From NCBI GenBank assembly GCA_020137815.1, contig CM035358.1, positions 1,201,356 through 1,265,355 of the forward strand: a DNA stretch of 64,000 nucleotides, written 5' to 3'. The stretch's first letter is position 1. The number at the start of each line of letters is the position of its first letter. The notes under the pieces were generated by a model, which saw only the letters and a program-made list of their open reading frames with translations, made no database searches and was not told the DNA's origin. This stretch comes from Hormiphora californensis (taxonomy: Eukaryota > Ctenophora > Tentaculata > Cydippida > Pleurobrachiidae). The translations under genes and the position numbers were made by a program. Shown here piece by piece: positions 54,060 to 64,000 of the stretch.

Positions 54060-56375
54060 TATCTCTCTCTATCTCTATCATTTATATCATCGTCTCTAGT
54101 ATAGTATTTATCTCTCATAGCCGGTGTTTAGTTACAGGTGTTTCACCCGAGATAGCGGCGACTCTTCTTTGAGTAGGAGGGGAGCGATATGTAGTGAGAG
54201 AGGGAGAGAAGGAGAGAGATAAAGATAGAGAAGGAGAGAGATAAAGATAGAGAGATAGCCGGAAGGAAGTGTTGATATGACGACTGTCATCATCTGATCT
54301 TCTTTATTTTCAGCAAACATTTGACGTTATCTACCAAATTGGCATTGCTCTCCTGAAGGAAGGGAAGGATATTCTAATCAATAATGACATTGAAGGAATG
54401 CTACAGGTAACACCATTCTCCGTATTGCACTGGGTGTGTCGGCGTGTATTGCATTCATTGTACAATAAAAGTGTGAATGTGTGAGTGTATTTTTTGAAAA
54501 AAGTCCAGTCCAACTCTCTCCCATCGACACACTATGTATGCGGCACGCGCGACGACTTGGTTGCGGTGAAAGCGCGTTCTCGTGCACGAATTCTGCGCGG
54601 CGCAGGACCGTGGGAAATCTCCCACCAAATCTTGCAGCAGCGATCTTTCAGTTTCACCAAGTGCAAGCATCATCTTTCAGCTTCTTTGAAATGAATACAG
54701 GTTTGTAATATTACGCCCTTTTTTAGTACTTCAGAACGACTGTGTACAAGAATTGGGTTGGAGCAGAGGACGGGTTAATTAAAATTGCCAGGCAAATCAA
54801 ATTGGACCAACGAAAAGTAAGCAACAGTGATTATTTAATTATCCCTTACCAGAACCCCGCCTCGCACATAAATACTGTCGTGTTTCCTAATTCCTAACAA
54901 TGCTCATATCTCTTCCTCAGCTACGAAGATTAAAACAGGTGTATGTGACTGAGAAGGAAAGGGAATCAGCAGAATTAGAGGAGTGTAAGAGACTCTCTTT
55001 TGAGAACAGTGTTCTGTGTCAAAGGATTAGAACTTTGGAGGGAGAAACTTGTCATTTGGCTGACAAATTAATCAAGGTAAGAGAAAGTATCTGGGTATAA
55101 ATGGGTAACTAAAACCTTATCAAAATGATACTTAAGCAATGGCCTCCCCTTATTCGTCTCGGTGTTTTTGTGCCATAACAATAACATAACCATCTCTCCA
55201 CAGGGCCAAGTGAGTCGGGCAGAACAAGCAGAAGAACTGTTCATTTTAAAACGAGAACTGATCGCACTACGTCGACATGACGGCGAGGTGTCAGAGAAAC
55301 TAAATGAGGCCACGAGGAGAAATAGTTATCTAGACTCCAAGCTGCATGGAATATGCTCAGAAAATGAGGCCCTCCGTCAGGCGCTATCTACGCTAGGTCA
55401 CGATCCTCTACAGTTCATTCAGAATAGCGAGATCCCAAGTTGTGTTTATAGCAGCTCAGCGGTGACTCTTCCTACATCAACAGGACCCGAGGTAATGTAT
55501 ACTTGTGACTTGTAGAATGTAGGAAATACTGGTCCCTGATTGGCTGATAACCAGTCACGTGACCTAAATGACGAGTTCTGATCGGTTGATTACTTGTTTC
55601 GGTCGGTTCCTGTAATTTACTAATTTCCACTATTCCAGGAGAGATGTGAGGATGCGGGTTATTGTACAATAGAAAGACAGCAGTCAGCACAGTGTAGTCC
55701 CGGGGCCATGGAACTTCTCTCTGAATCAACTAGATCCTCCCCCAAGGTAGGCAGACACTAACACGTGAGTAATCCTTTGTGGGCGTGTGAATGTCGTGTG
55801 AATGAAACTGAGAGTGAATGGGATTGATATTGAGTGTGAATGATTCAATGAATCGCCCATATGATTCGATTGGAATTATGCGTAGATTTTGTAGTAATGA
55901 ACCCAGTGTAGGGTGATGCAATATAGGTACCTCTTGAATTGTACCCCCACAACTGCTTTCCAACTCCATGCACATTATTCCAGGATGCAGTTGAGCAACA
56001 TTGTCGGTCTATATCGAGTGACAGTGTGATAAGTAGTTCAAGTAGTAGTACTGCAACTACAGGGTTTGAAGCACAACCAACAGCACATAGCAGTAGTTAC
56101 TATAAACACCACGTTCAGGTTGGTGCTCTCAGTTCTGGTCGAATGAGTTTTAGTTTTAGAAGTGAATGGATTTTCATCCCAATTTCATCGAATTTGTTGA
56201 CTTTTTTACTCCTATACGCAACTTTAAACATGTTTGTTTCGCTTTTCAGGTCGATTCAAAGTTAGTCATATCACAAACTGGAAGCACAGTTGTTGCGAAC
56301 GGGCCTAATAAGATTACGGATGGACTAAAAAAGACGTTTGGGCTTGATAAAAAAGAGAGGGATAGGTTATTGTGA
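53413..56375 (+). CDS. TBC-domain Rab GTPase-activating protein, C-terminal half
   Basis: Eight phase-0 exons: 53413-53556, 54314-54406, 54727-54816, 54921-55076, 55204-55491, 55639-55746, 55984-56118 and 56250-56375 (379 residues, stop TGA). The first two carry the end of a TBC domain: VHTHFKAQGFHPTTYASQWF then LTMFATVLPLNAVFRIMDIF, and YQIGIALLKEGKDILI. EVI5 and RABGAP1 share QGF-x(5)-YASQWFLT-x-F and the following D-x-x-L segment. A coiled coil (LRRLKQVYVTEKERESAELE onwards) follows, as in EVI5/RABGAP1, then a Ser-rich tail. TBC proteins stimulate GTP hydrolysis by Rabs at endosomes and Golgi; the catalytic Arg and Gln fingers sit in the missing N-terminal half. No upstream TBC exon is recognisable in the window. 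A polyadenylation signal AATAAA is at 56458-56463. Confidence 0.9.
55521..55612. mobile_element. hAT-type MITE, copy 4 (left terminus lost)
   Basis: It runs from AGGAAATACTGGTCCCTGAT to TTTCGGTCGGTTCCTG in the same orientation as copy 2, lacking the first 15 bases. It lies in an intron of the TBC gene. Confidence 0.8.
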
Positions 56376-56827
56376 GAGCTTGGACAATTCTGCCTCCAAA
56401 CTTGAAAAATCTACCCTAATTGTCTGACTCATAAGAATTATTGTGCGTGGAAATATCAATAAAATGAAAGTGAAAGAAGTCGGCAAAGATAAAGAGACTG
56501 CTGGGACATATAAATTTGATATTTTTATTTAAGTGTGTGGTTGATTTGTTTTTGTATTAATATTTATACGTCCGCCGATTAAACTATTTTCCATATTTTC
56601 TTAAAAACACCGCTAACTGATTTGTTTTGAAGTTCATGTATATAGTACTGTATATATAGTACTGTATAGTACTGTATATTATAGTACTGCAATGGGACCC
56701 CAAGTCGAACTGCAGTGGGACCCCAAGTCGAACACCGGGAGATGGTTTGAAAACTCGCGGCGACTGCAGCAAGTCGGGGTGCTACTGAGCCATGGTTTCA
56801 GTAGAACAGTTCTTCCCATGCTGCAAC

Positions 56828-56878
56828 CTGTCAGAGCATTGGCCTGACCCATTATCTGTCAGAGCATTGGCCTGACAG
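56828..56878 (+). repeat. CTGTCAGAGCATTGGCCTGACAG hairpin, two copies
   Basis: Two near-copies of a 23-base hairpin-forming motif (CTGTCAG, 9-base loop, CTGACAG) lie at 56828-56848 (last two bases changed) and 56856-56878. A third identical copy is at 29656-29678, in a GPCR intron. Confidence 0.75.
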
Positions 56879-57536
56879 GCTGCAACCCAAGTCACTACAT
56901 ATGTCAGGTCCGATAGTGTGCCGTGTGGAGAAGTTACGAACATTGGTCAAACAGTTCTAGTCGGTTCTGTCTGACAGAGTAGGTTTGGCAAAATAGGCCG
57001 ATCGACTGCTGTGCGATCGATCGATCGTCCGCAGCCTTATCGGCACACAATTCCCGGGGTCGTCAGCGCGTACTTGCGTGCGTTCGCTGTGTCTACTTGG
57101 TGTACTTTTTACAGTACCCCGACGGGGCGCGCTACGTTTATGTAGTTGATCTAACCAATAAGGTCTTTTAGGTTATCTTTACTTTTGTGACCTTTTTTGA
57201 AATATTTTGTAATCAAAACGAGATTTTAGGTAAGCCGAAATAAATTGAGGTATGAAAATGAACATTAAACACCGAACACGTCAAATTAAATCAAAATAAA
57301 GACGCTCATTAGGGCGGGTTACAAAGAGGGGATAAAAACTGTTATATACTGGAATATTATAAAAATAATTTGCTGTCATTGTCAAGAGTTCAATTTAAGA
57401 CATTTCTAGAATCTAGACCTGGTAAAATATCTAACCCTATCTAAGTCGTACAAAGTACCCATTTAAAAACATAAAACATCATTTGGTAAAACACAAAATG
57501 CTCAATAGAGATTTCAAGCACACATTTGATTTTAAA

Positions 57537-60059
57537 TTAAGCACATCTATTCAAGACAGATCTCAAAAACTGCCTATTTCTGAAACAGTTTTCATTATTG
57601 TTCATGTTAGGTTTAGATTTCTTAATAAACACTTGAAAGTTTACAACTAGACTGGTCGTTATCTTGACACCGTGCTGGCTCTTTCTGTTAATTGGTTCCA
57701 CTAGGGCAGGGTCTACGTTAGCTGAAAACCGGTGAACGTTGTATGCCTGAAGTGGGGAAAGGAGGGCTATTTCAGGAACGTAGAAATTGAAACTTTAAGT
57801 TACCACTTCATCAATAGATGATATATCACATCACCCTCTCCCCATTAGTTTACCCAGCCCTCTCTCTTCTCTCTCTACCACCCATCAGGCATCAGCCCTC
57901 TCCTTCCCTCTCTACCACCCTTCTACTTACCTCAGACAACAAGCATTTCTTGGCCAAACCAGGCAGCCAGGACCCAACATTGGTTGCGTTATCAAAATAC
58001 ACAACCATGGAACCAGGCTTGAGACACTTTAACATCGCCTCTAGGTTAGCAGTGGCAGTTTCCTTGTGTGCAGTTAGACTGCTTAGGAACTTGCTCATAA
58101 TTACAATATCTGCCTGTTTCACCTCTTTCTGAAAGGATTGTTAAGGAGTATAATCAATACTTCCTTTTCACACCAGCAATATTATACTGGGCGATCAAGG
58201 AATCTGTGATTGTCAATGTTAATGGCTCGTACAGCCGCCCTTAATATACAAATAGAGACGTGGTCTGTGGACTTCAGACTCGTTGTTACTTGTTTACTCT
58301 CGTACAACATACCTTGTTTTGTGCACTAAGAGGTTCTAAGAAATCCATTTTCTTGTAACTCAACTGCGCTCCACAACTCCTGGCGGTAGTCTCTGCTACG
58401 GGGGCCCACTGACTGTACTTATCAAAGAATCGGAACCTGATAGAGAGAACGAGTTGAAGATCCATTGATCAAAACTTCCGCGACTGGATTAATACAAATA
58501 CAGAAGGACACCTATTTAACTTACGATACTTTGCTGGTAACCCCTTCCAGTTTCAGCCAGTTAGTGACTGCCGATATCTCAACACCGGGTCCACCTCCAA
58601 CACACAGCACCTTTACAGGATGGTTCTGGAGACTGTCCAAAAACTGGACCACCTGGGGGGAGTGGAAGGAGTTTCGAGTGAGATAATAAGTTATAATGGT
58701 CTGGAAAAGATCATGATAAATCACTACACCAACAATCTCTCACCATTCCAGTATCCCACTTCTTGGGGCGTGTCTGGAAGGGAATCTCAACATCTCCCCT
58801 CCCCGCTGACAGCAACAACTCGGTCAGGATAAGGGCGTGACTGTAGAAGAATCGGTAGACATAACACAGCCGTGTACCCGGATGGGCAAAGTTTATCTTC
58901 TCATGGGAATCTTTCTGAGCGAGACCCTTGTGGGTGTAACCGTAGTTGATCTGATCATTACCTGGCAAACATAACTTGTTGTTGGACGTTGTATTGGTGC
59001 GAATTTACCCCAGGACAAAAAGAAATGTAAACAGAATTTTGTAAGGACACATCTCTTCAATATCTAAACTAATCAATTAACCTTATTAATACCTTCTTTG
59101 AATGCCTGTAACAGGGATTTCTGATTAGCAAACTGCTGCTCGCATCCAGTCAACACTTGCTCAGTAGTACGGAGGATTATCAAAGGTACTGCATCACAGT
59201 AATCCGGTGGTGGGCCGTGCTGTTGTTGTCCATGATAGTAGTTGGGGACATTGTTTTGAGGGTAGCATTGCGGTGCCAGGTTCATACTTTGAGGGCTGTA
59301 GTGATTGAGAGGAGGACTACTACTATAGCTGGGCGCTGGAGGATTCGGAGAGTTGTTGCTTCTACAGCAGCAGCAGTCACATTGCGTCTGGTGAGTAGGG
59401 TTCAGCTGGTCGTAGGATGGTATTGTTATGGATCCGGGCCATCCTCCTTGGTACCCTTCTGCTTGGTGACATTGGTGGCAATTGTTCTGAGGAGGTGGTG
59501 GTGAGTTGTACAGGGGTGGAGGTGGTGGTGAGTTGTATAGCGGTGGAGGTGGAGGTGGTGTTCCGTACATGGCTGGAGGAGGCGGGCTGTATTGCTGTTG
59601 GGGTGGTGGTGGAGTATTATAATGGCTAGGTAGTGGTGTGTTATATTGGGCCGGCTGATTCTGTTTGTTCTGATAGCCCGACGGGTGGAAGTTTTCCCGA
59701 ACGGGTGGAGGACAAGATCTCTTACTTCTGAAACTCTCAAAGCCCTCTCTACGGTACGTTGTACGGGGACCATTCTGGGTTCCATCGTTCTCCCTGCAAC
59801 GGAGAGGGAGAGGATGGTCCAATGGATGCCTATTAAGATCACTTTCCGGGGGTGACTGATAAGGATATGAAACTGGAGGCTGGTAGTTGTTTGTTGGAGG
59901 AGGCTGGTAGTTGTTTGCTGTAGGAGGCTGGTAGTTGTTTGTTGTTTGTTGGAGCTGGGTGGTTGGTGGGGAGTACTGGAAGTGGGTGGCTGGTGGTGGT
60001 AGTGGCCCCTGTCCGAGGGGGTAGTTTCCCCAGCCCTCCTGGTATCCATCGTATGTCAT
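57537..60059 (-). CDS. Methyltransferase-like protein with Pro/Tyr/Gln-rich N-terminus
   Basis: A six-exon gene: 59093-60059, 58744-58961, 58525-58652, 58313-58436, 57931-58128 and 57537-57746. Phases join and give 614 residues. The ATG at 60059 follows an in-frame TAA. Residues 1-300 are low complexity: Tyr-Gln-Pro repeats (NNYQPPT), YNSPPPP runs, and Cys clusters CHQCH and CDCCCC. From about 320 a folded domain begins (INYGYTHKGLAQKD, INFAHPGTRLCYVYRFF). VKVLCVGGGPGVEISAV at about 408-424 is a class I methyltransferase motif I (S-adenosylmethionine loop). FRFFDKYSQW is the next strand, with an acidic residue after it, and QADIVIMSKFLSSL and LKPGSMVVYFDN fit motifs IV-V. The substrate is unknown. 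It is convergent with the TBC gene. Expression of the full spliced form is inferred. Confidence 0.87.
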
Positions 60060-61019
60060 TATATCTGTCGAGCCGTGTTACATTCTGAAAAATGTTCATG
60101 GTTGGTGTCACAGTGGTCATCCGACATAATTGCCATACCTCGACGTGAAATTCGACCTGAATCTCGACCTGGAATGAGACACGCATTCGTAGTGAGAGAG
60201 ACATAAAGACTAACGAGAGAGAAGAGTTGAAGCGCGACATCATTTGCTTACTGCGGCACATCTCTCTGATGCGCGGCTCATTTCACGTCGGATTTCACGT
60301 CGGATTTCACGTCGGAATATGTCGGATGACCACTGTCAACAAGATCTTTAGATCATTCACATACACTGATAAAAGAGATGTTGATATCAGCAATTCAATT
60401 TTGGGCTTAAAATGAGTAGAATGTTCCCGGCGATTTCATCATTCTCTCCCCCACTGCCCCTCCTACAACCCCTCGTTTGACCTTTTACCCAATGGGATAA
60501 GGGGGTTCGACCGGGTTCGACTAATAAAGACCTACTCATTATTTGAACTTACCATCCTCTTTAACCCGGTCGCTTGTAGTGGGAAAACGGTAATGGAAAA
60601 CGGAGAGGCGCAACCGTGGCCAATCAGTGCGCTAGTACATGCTGACAAATGCACTTTTTGCTGTGCATTATGCAAAGTCTGCGTCTCATTACTGTAATTC
60701 CATTACGGTAATGCGACTACAAGCGGCAGCGTAACGTGATGTCACGTACATAATATAAAGAAAATTATTATTTAACGGGTGAGAGATATATGGTATACCG
60801 GAAAGAGGTTCGCACTGGGCGATGACCCTGTTGCAGCAGGTGATGTGATCTTTTTTTATTTGGGGAAGTTGCAGTTGTGTTCACAAAAATTCAAACACTG
60901 ATGTTCATTGTCTGGTTCAAAATAAAGAAGGATAATAGAGTGGTATTCAACACACTTAACTACTTAATCTAGTGTGAGTGTGTATCAGCACCAGAAGGAG
61001 ATATCAAAATTACTTCCTA
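60060..61019. other. Upstream region of the methyltransferase gene / 3' flank of the sulfotransferase gene
   Basis: It contains 60140-60320 with repeated ATTTCACGTCGG / CGACGTGAAAT segments that could form hairpins, and an AATAAA on the minus strand (60855-60860) that may serve the sulfotransferase transcript. A 5' UTR exon of the methyltransferase gene probably lies here, because AATGTAACACGG just upstream of the start codon is preceded by TTTTTCAG. No other gene. Confidence 0.55.
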
Positions 61020-62435
61020 TTAATCTAGTCTTTTATTAACAAATACAGGAGAATATTCAAACATTTCATAATCAAGTTCATAAATATCATTTAGTTGTTT
61101 CTGCTGATCTTCACTCAGCTGCCCAATGTAATCATCAACCTCCGTCCCCTTCACTTCCTTTTTTCCTGAGGAATTGTGCTTCCCCATAAAATACTCAAGG
61201 TATTCTGATAGATTGAGGCGTTTCAACAAATACGGCACTTCCTCCTCTTCATTTTCGAGTTTCACAACAATGTCAAGATTATTCTGGCAAGTATCTGTGA
61301 ATTGTGATGCCGGCCTCCAGTGAGGGTTTGTACCCTTGTCGTCGCGTTTGCTCCGTGCGTAGAGGATCCATTTGACAAACTCAGGAAATGTCGGTGGAGC
61401 GAGATAAGGGTTTTGATTGTTCTCATCTGGTTCCCATTTACCCGTTACCCACTTGTTCAACTCCCCAATATATACCCGATGTAACGTGTTATCAGTAACT
61501 TGTCGAGAGTGCAGGATAGTGGGCTTCACCCAGAGGTCCCGCAGTGCGTCCAATTCACCCTTATCTGTCACTGTCTTCCTATAATGAGAAACCAGTCTGG
61601 AGAGAGGATGGCGAACAATAGTGAACCTGATGCTGTCTCTTGGCTCCCGAACAAACGTCCGAAGTCGACCATTCGCTGCCTTTTTCTTCTCCCTAGACGT
61701 AAGGACATGACCCCATACCGCACCGATGCCGTAGTCGTTTCTAGCTGCCTTCTCTGGGTAAACATGTTCAATAAAGAATCGTTTCCAATTGGTACTGGAA
61801 GCTTTGTAGACAGGTGCCCAGGTCAGTTTATACTTTTGAAAATAAAACATTTGGAAGGTGTTGAAGTTAGGGTTCTGTCGAGCACTGCACACATCCCTGA
61901 TGTGATTCATCCGTGTATTGATGACTGCTTCAACGGATATATTGTTTCCTGGGTCGGTAACTACCTCTGGATCCAACACCCCCTCTGGATCCGACCCTAC
62001 ATTTGAGACTGAAACCACCTCTGGGTCTGGTACCCCCTCTGGTTCTGGTACCCCCTTTGAGTCTGAAACCCCCTCTGGGTCTGGTACCCTCTCTGGGTGT
62101 GACACCCCCTCTGGGTGTGACACCCCCTCTGGGTGTGACACCCCCTCTGAGTCTGGTACCCGCTCTGGGTCTGGTACCCGCTCTGGGTCTGGTACCCGCT
62201 CTGAGTCTGGTACCCGCTCTGGGAGTGACACCCCCTTGAAACTGATGATACTTTTTAGTTCATTCGATTTAGAGTTTTGAAGCTGCTGATGTGCAGCGGA
62301 TATTTCTCTCCTCAGTACCTCAACCTCTTCAACATGATTGTAGCTTGTCACCAAGAGGATGGTGAAGAGGATGGATATCACACCCAGGAGAAATAATTTA
62401 GACGGACGAAGGGCCATCATTATGACGTCAAACAC
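61020..62435 (-). CDS. Golgi carbohydrate sulfotransferase (sulfotransfer family 2)
   Basis: An intronless 471-residue type II membrane protein. Residues 13-30 form the single membrane anchor (LFLLGVISILFTILLV); an internal start at Met6 or Met7 is possible. The stem, about 68-165, is made of roughly fifteen hexapeptides of type PERVPD / PEGVSH. The catalytic domain has the 5'-phosphosulfate loop APVYKASSTNWKRFF at about 207-221 (family form CPVPKxASTNWK) and the 3'-phosphate loop RFTIVRHPLSRLVSHYR at about 270-286. The segment NPHWRPASQFTDTC...IVVKLENEEEEVPYLL is typical of the CHST8-14 / HNK-1 group. These enzymes move sulfate from PAPS to GalNAc, glucuronic acid or related sugars on glycoproteins and proteoglycans. 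The acceptor is not predictable here. In the first loop Tyr stands where family members often have Pro. Confidence 0.92.
   Translation of the reverse strand: MFDVIMMALRPSKLFLLGVISILFTILLVTSYNHVEEVEVLRREISAAHQQLQNSKSNELKSIISFKGVSLPERVPDSERVPDPERVPDPERVPDSEGVSHPEGVSHPEGVSHPERVPDPEGVSDSKGVPEPEGVPDPEVVSVSNVGSDPEGVLDPEVVTDPGNNISVEAVINTRMNHIRDVCSARQNPNFNTFQMFYFQKYKLTWAPVYKASSTNWKRFFIEHVYPEKAARNDYGIGAVWGHVLTSREKKKAANGRLRTFVREPRDSIRFTIVRHPLSRLVSHYRKTVTDKGELDALRDLWVKPTILHSRQVTDNTLHRVYIGELNKWVTGKWEPDENNQNPYLAPPTFPEFVKWILYARSKRDDKGTNPHWRPASQFTDTCQNNLDIVVKLENEEEEVPYLLKRLNLSEYLEYFMGKHNSSGKKEVKGTEVDDYIGQLSEDQQKQLNDIYELDYEMFEYSPVFVNKRLD
61955..62235 (-). repeat. 18-base coding minisatellite in the sulfotransferase stem
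   Basis: Units such as CTCTGGGTCTGGTACCCG (18 bases, six codons) recur about 15 times with variants, in frame with the sulfotransferase. No unit breaks the frame. Confidence 0.92.
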
Positions 62436-64000
62436 GTGTCATTTATCGGTGATTTACTGAAACAATTCTATATCACTTTTTGAAGGACATGAATCAGCTA
62501 ATGGGTCACAAAACTAACAAAACATACAATCACTGGATATGGTATCAACTAGGCAGTGCTACGACCACATCAAAGAGGTCACAACAAGAGGCCTCACACA
62601 ATAATAAGTACATTAGAGTTGCCAAGCTAGACTGTGCTTACAAATGTAAAGGAGGGTTAGAACATAACAACATTAGAGGGGGTCCGGGGTACAACATATA
62701 TGTATAATTGAACCTGTTGTTATTATAAGGACAATTGAGACTCGTTGTATATGAGGGTCAACACAGTCGGGCTATATTGACTCTGATATACATGACGAGT
62801 CTCAATTGTCCACATTCAACAGATTGGCAAAAATGCATAATTTGCGGAAAACTAAGTCCCGAAGAAGTCTACACGTAGTCCCGACGTAGTCCAGACGTAA
62901 TGGTTTGGGACGCAATAGCTTGAGACGTGTACTACCGACGAATTACAGACGTAAAACAAGAATTATTGCATTATGTATTCATAATGCAGTGTTTCCCTGC
63001 CCCAGATGGGTGTAAAATTGATGACTAAGCTTCAAAACTGGATTTCCCGATGAATTCTGCACTCAAAGATCATCCGGGCAGGGAAAAAATAAAAGGAGAG
63101 ACAAACACTTTATTTGCTCTATAGGGAGCGAGTGAGAGCAAAACGAGGGATTGCTAGCTACATACACAGTCAGCTTACTACAGTTGCAGTTATGAATAAT
63201 AATAATAATATGGGGTTTTGCTATACCGCCCAGGCAGAACAGGGCCAGAGCAGACGAGCTGGCCCTGACACTGATCCACATCAGAGCGGTATGCCTCAAA
63301 CACATTCTCCTTGTAGATGTTATACTATGATACAGCTGAGTGCTCACGTCAATAGCATCAGCTGTATACATGTTTAACATGTTGTTAAGATATTGTTTAG
63401 TCTAGTGATTTGGTACTTATGGTTGACTAAAATTGAGTTCAGGAGCTTCGGCTCCGCACACCATCTCTCTTGTCGTTCTCGTATCAAAACCCATTAAAAC
63501 AAGTGGAGCTGATACAAATCGAACCAGATGTTCCTGCTACCCGGAAGTGGCTGGAGTTTCTAGGCTTTGGTGGATCTGGATTCAAACCCGTGTGTACCCG
63601 TGGACATGTTTCTGGGGCGTGGAGCACAGGATGAAGATGTGCGAGTCCTTCGCGGTGCTTGTTGTGCACCTGTCCACGTGGGAATCATCATGTAAAGTGT
63701 TCCTCTTCGCACTGACGCAGTGATACGGCAGCCATGTGTTGCCCTCGGGGATCTACCATTGTTTGAGGAGCTACTGCAGGCGGATGGGTAATGGACTCTA
63801 ATTCGTCTACCGCAGCACCTGTCATCTGTACACCGAGTGGACTATTAAGTTGGGCGGCATCTTGAGGACGTCGTAGGAGTGTTTCGACTGGTTTTGGGAC
63901 TGTTGTTTCGACTCCTTGTTCCCGTAATGTACCCGTGGTCTGGCTGAAATGTAAGTTGGCGACTATGAGCGCACGAGGCGCGAGTTCCGGTTGATGCAGA
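62436..64000. other. Right-hand flank without supportable genes
   Basis: It contains the 83-base palindrome 62729-62811 and an (AAT)n tract near 63193. At 63440-64000, frames on both strands are short and conflicting. Nothing here met the standard for a gene. Confidence 0.5.
62729..62811. mobile_element. 83-base palindromic MITE-like element
   Basis: GGACAATTGAGACTCGTTGT at the left is mirrored by GACGAGTCTCAATTGTCC at the right, with a short interior. No obvious target duplication. Confidence 0.85.

Noticed and set aside
59426-60261. Overlapping frames opposite to and shifted from the methyltransferase N-terminus
   Set aside because: They are shadows of the Pro-rich coding sequence, low complexity in all frames.
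63433-63723. 96-codon plus-strand frame near the right edge
   Set aside because: Competing frames on both strands and no domain; an ATRKWLEFLGFGGSGFK-like stretch in another frame stops soon after.

Overview
The window is eukaryotic, intron-rich animal DNA. It has GT-AG introns, many introns of 80-400 bases, long (GA)n/(CT)n microsatellites, degenerate TTAGGG-type telomere-like repeat, and abundant non-LTR retrotransposon and foldback/MITE sequence. The main gene is a laminin chain of an unusual type. Together with a secreted lectin-like gene and a class A GPCR, this suggests a marine invertebrate, possibly a non-bilaterian such as a sponge, placozoan or cnidarian. That placement is inference; no species-diagnostic sequence was recognised.

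Layout. (1) 254-27839, plus strand: a laminin chain of 45 traceable exons (2052 codons, 5' end outside the window). All splice phases join. Its order is LN, five LE, domain IV type B (the beta-chain type), LE, domain IV type A/L4 (the gamma-chain type), LE, then a long coiled coil with a gamma-type C-terminus. It therefore looks like a beta/gamma hybrid. Its introns hold antisense nested genes (a secreted H-type-lectin-like protein at 3703-4181, a membrane protein at 22287-23683 and a secreted protein at 23950-24871), a TTAA-flanked foldback element, hAT-type MITEs, a duplicated block that may be an assembly error, and minisatellites that repeatedly start at 5' splice sites. (2) 28670-37977, minus strand: a complete six-exon class A GPCR. 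(3) 38600-52000: a mobile-element region with an 843-base foldback, an ORF1-type gene with two RNA-binding-like modules, an internally deleted and a near-complete CR1/L2-type retrotransposon, palindromic repeats, a very large purine/pyrimidine microsatellite and a 5'-truncated RNase H-bearing retrotransposon. (4) 53413-56375, plus strand: the C-terminal half of a TBC-domain Rab-GAP of EVI5/RABGAP1 type. (5) 57537-60059, minus strand: a six-exon methyltransferase-like protein with a long Pro/Tyr/Gln-rich N-terminus. (6) 61020-62435, minus strand: an intronless Golgi carbohydrate sulfotransferase with a repeat-expanded stem. (7) 62436-64000: a small palindrome and no gene I can support.

The genes are independent transcription units with no operon logic. 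The laminin (basement membrane), the sulfotransferase (glycan sulfation) and the lectin-like protein (glycan binding) share an extracellular-matrix theme, but nothing in the sequence shows that they act together. The TBC and methyltransferase genes are convergent, with about 1.2 kb between their stop codons.
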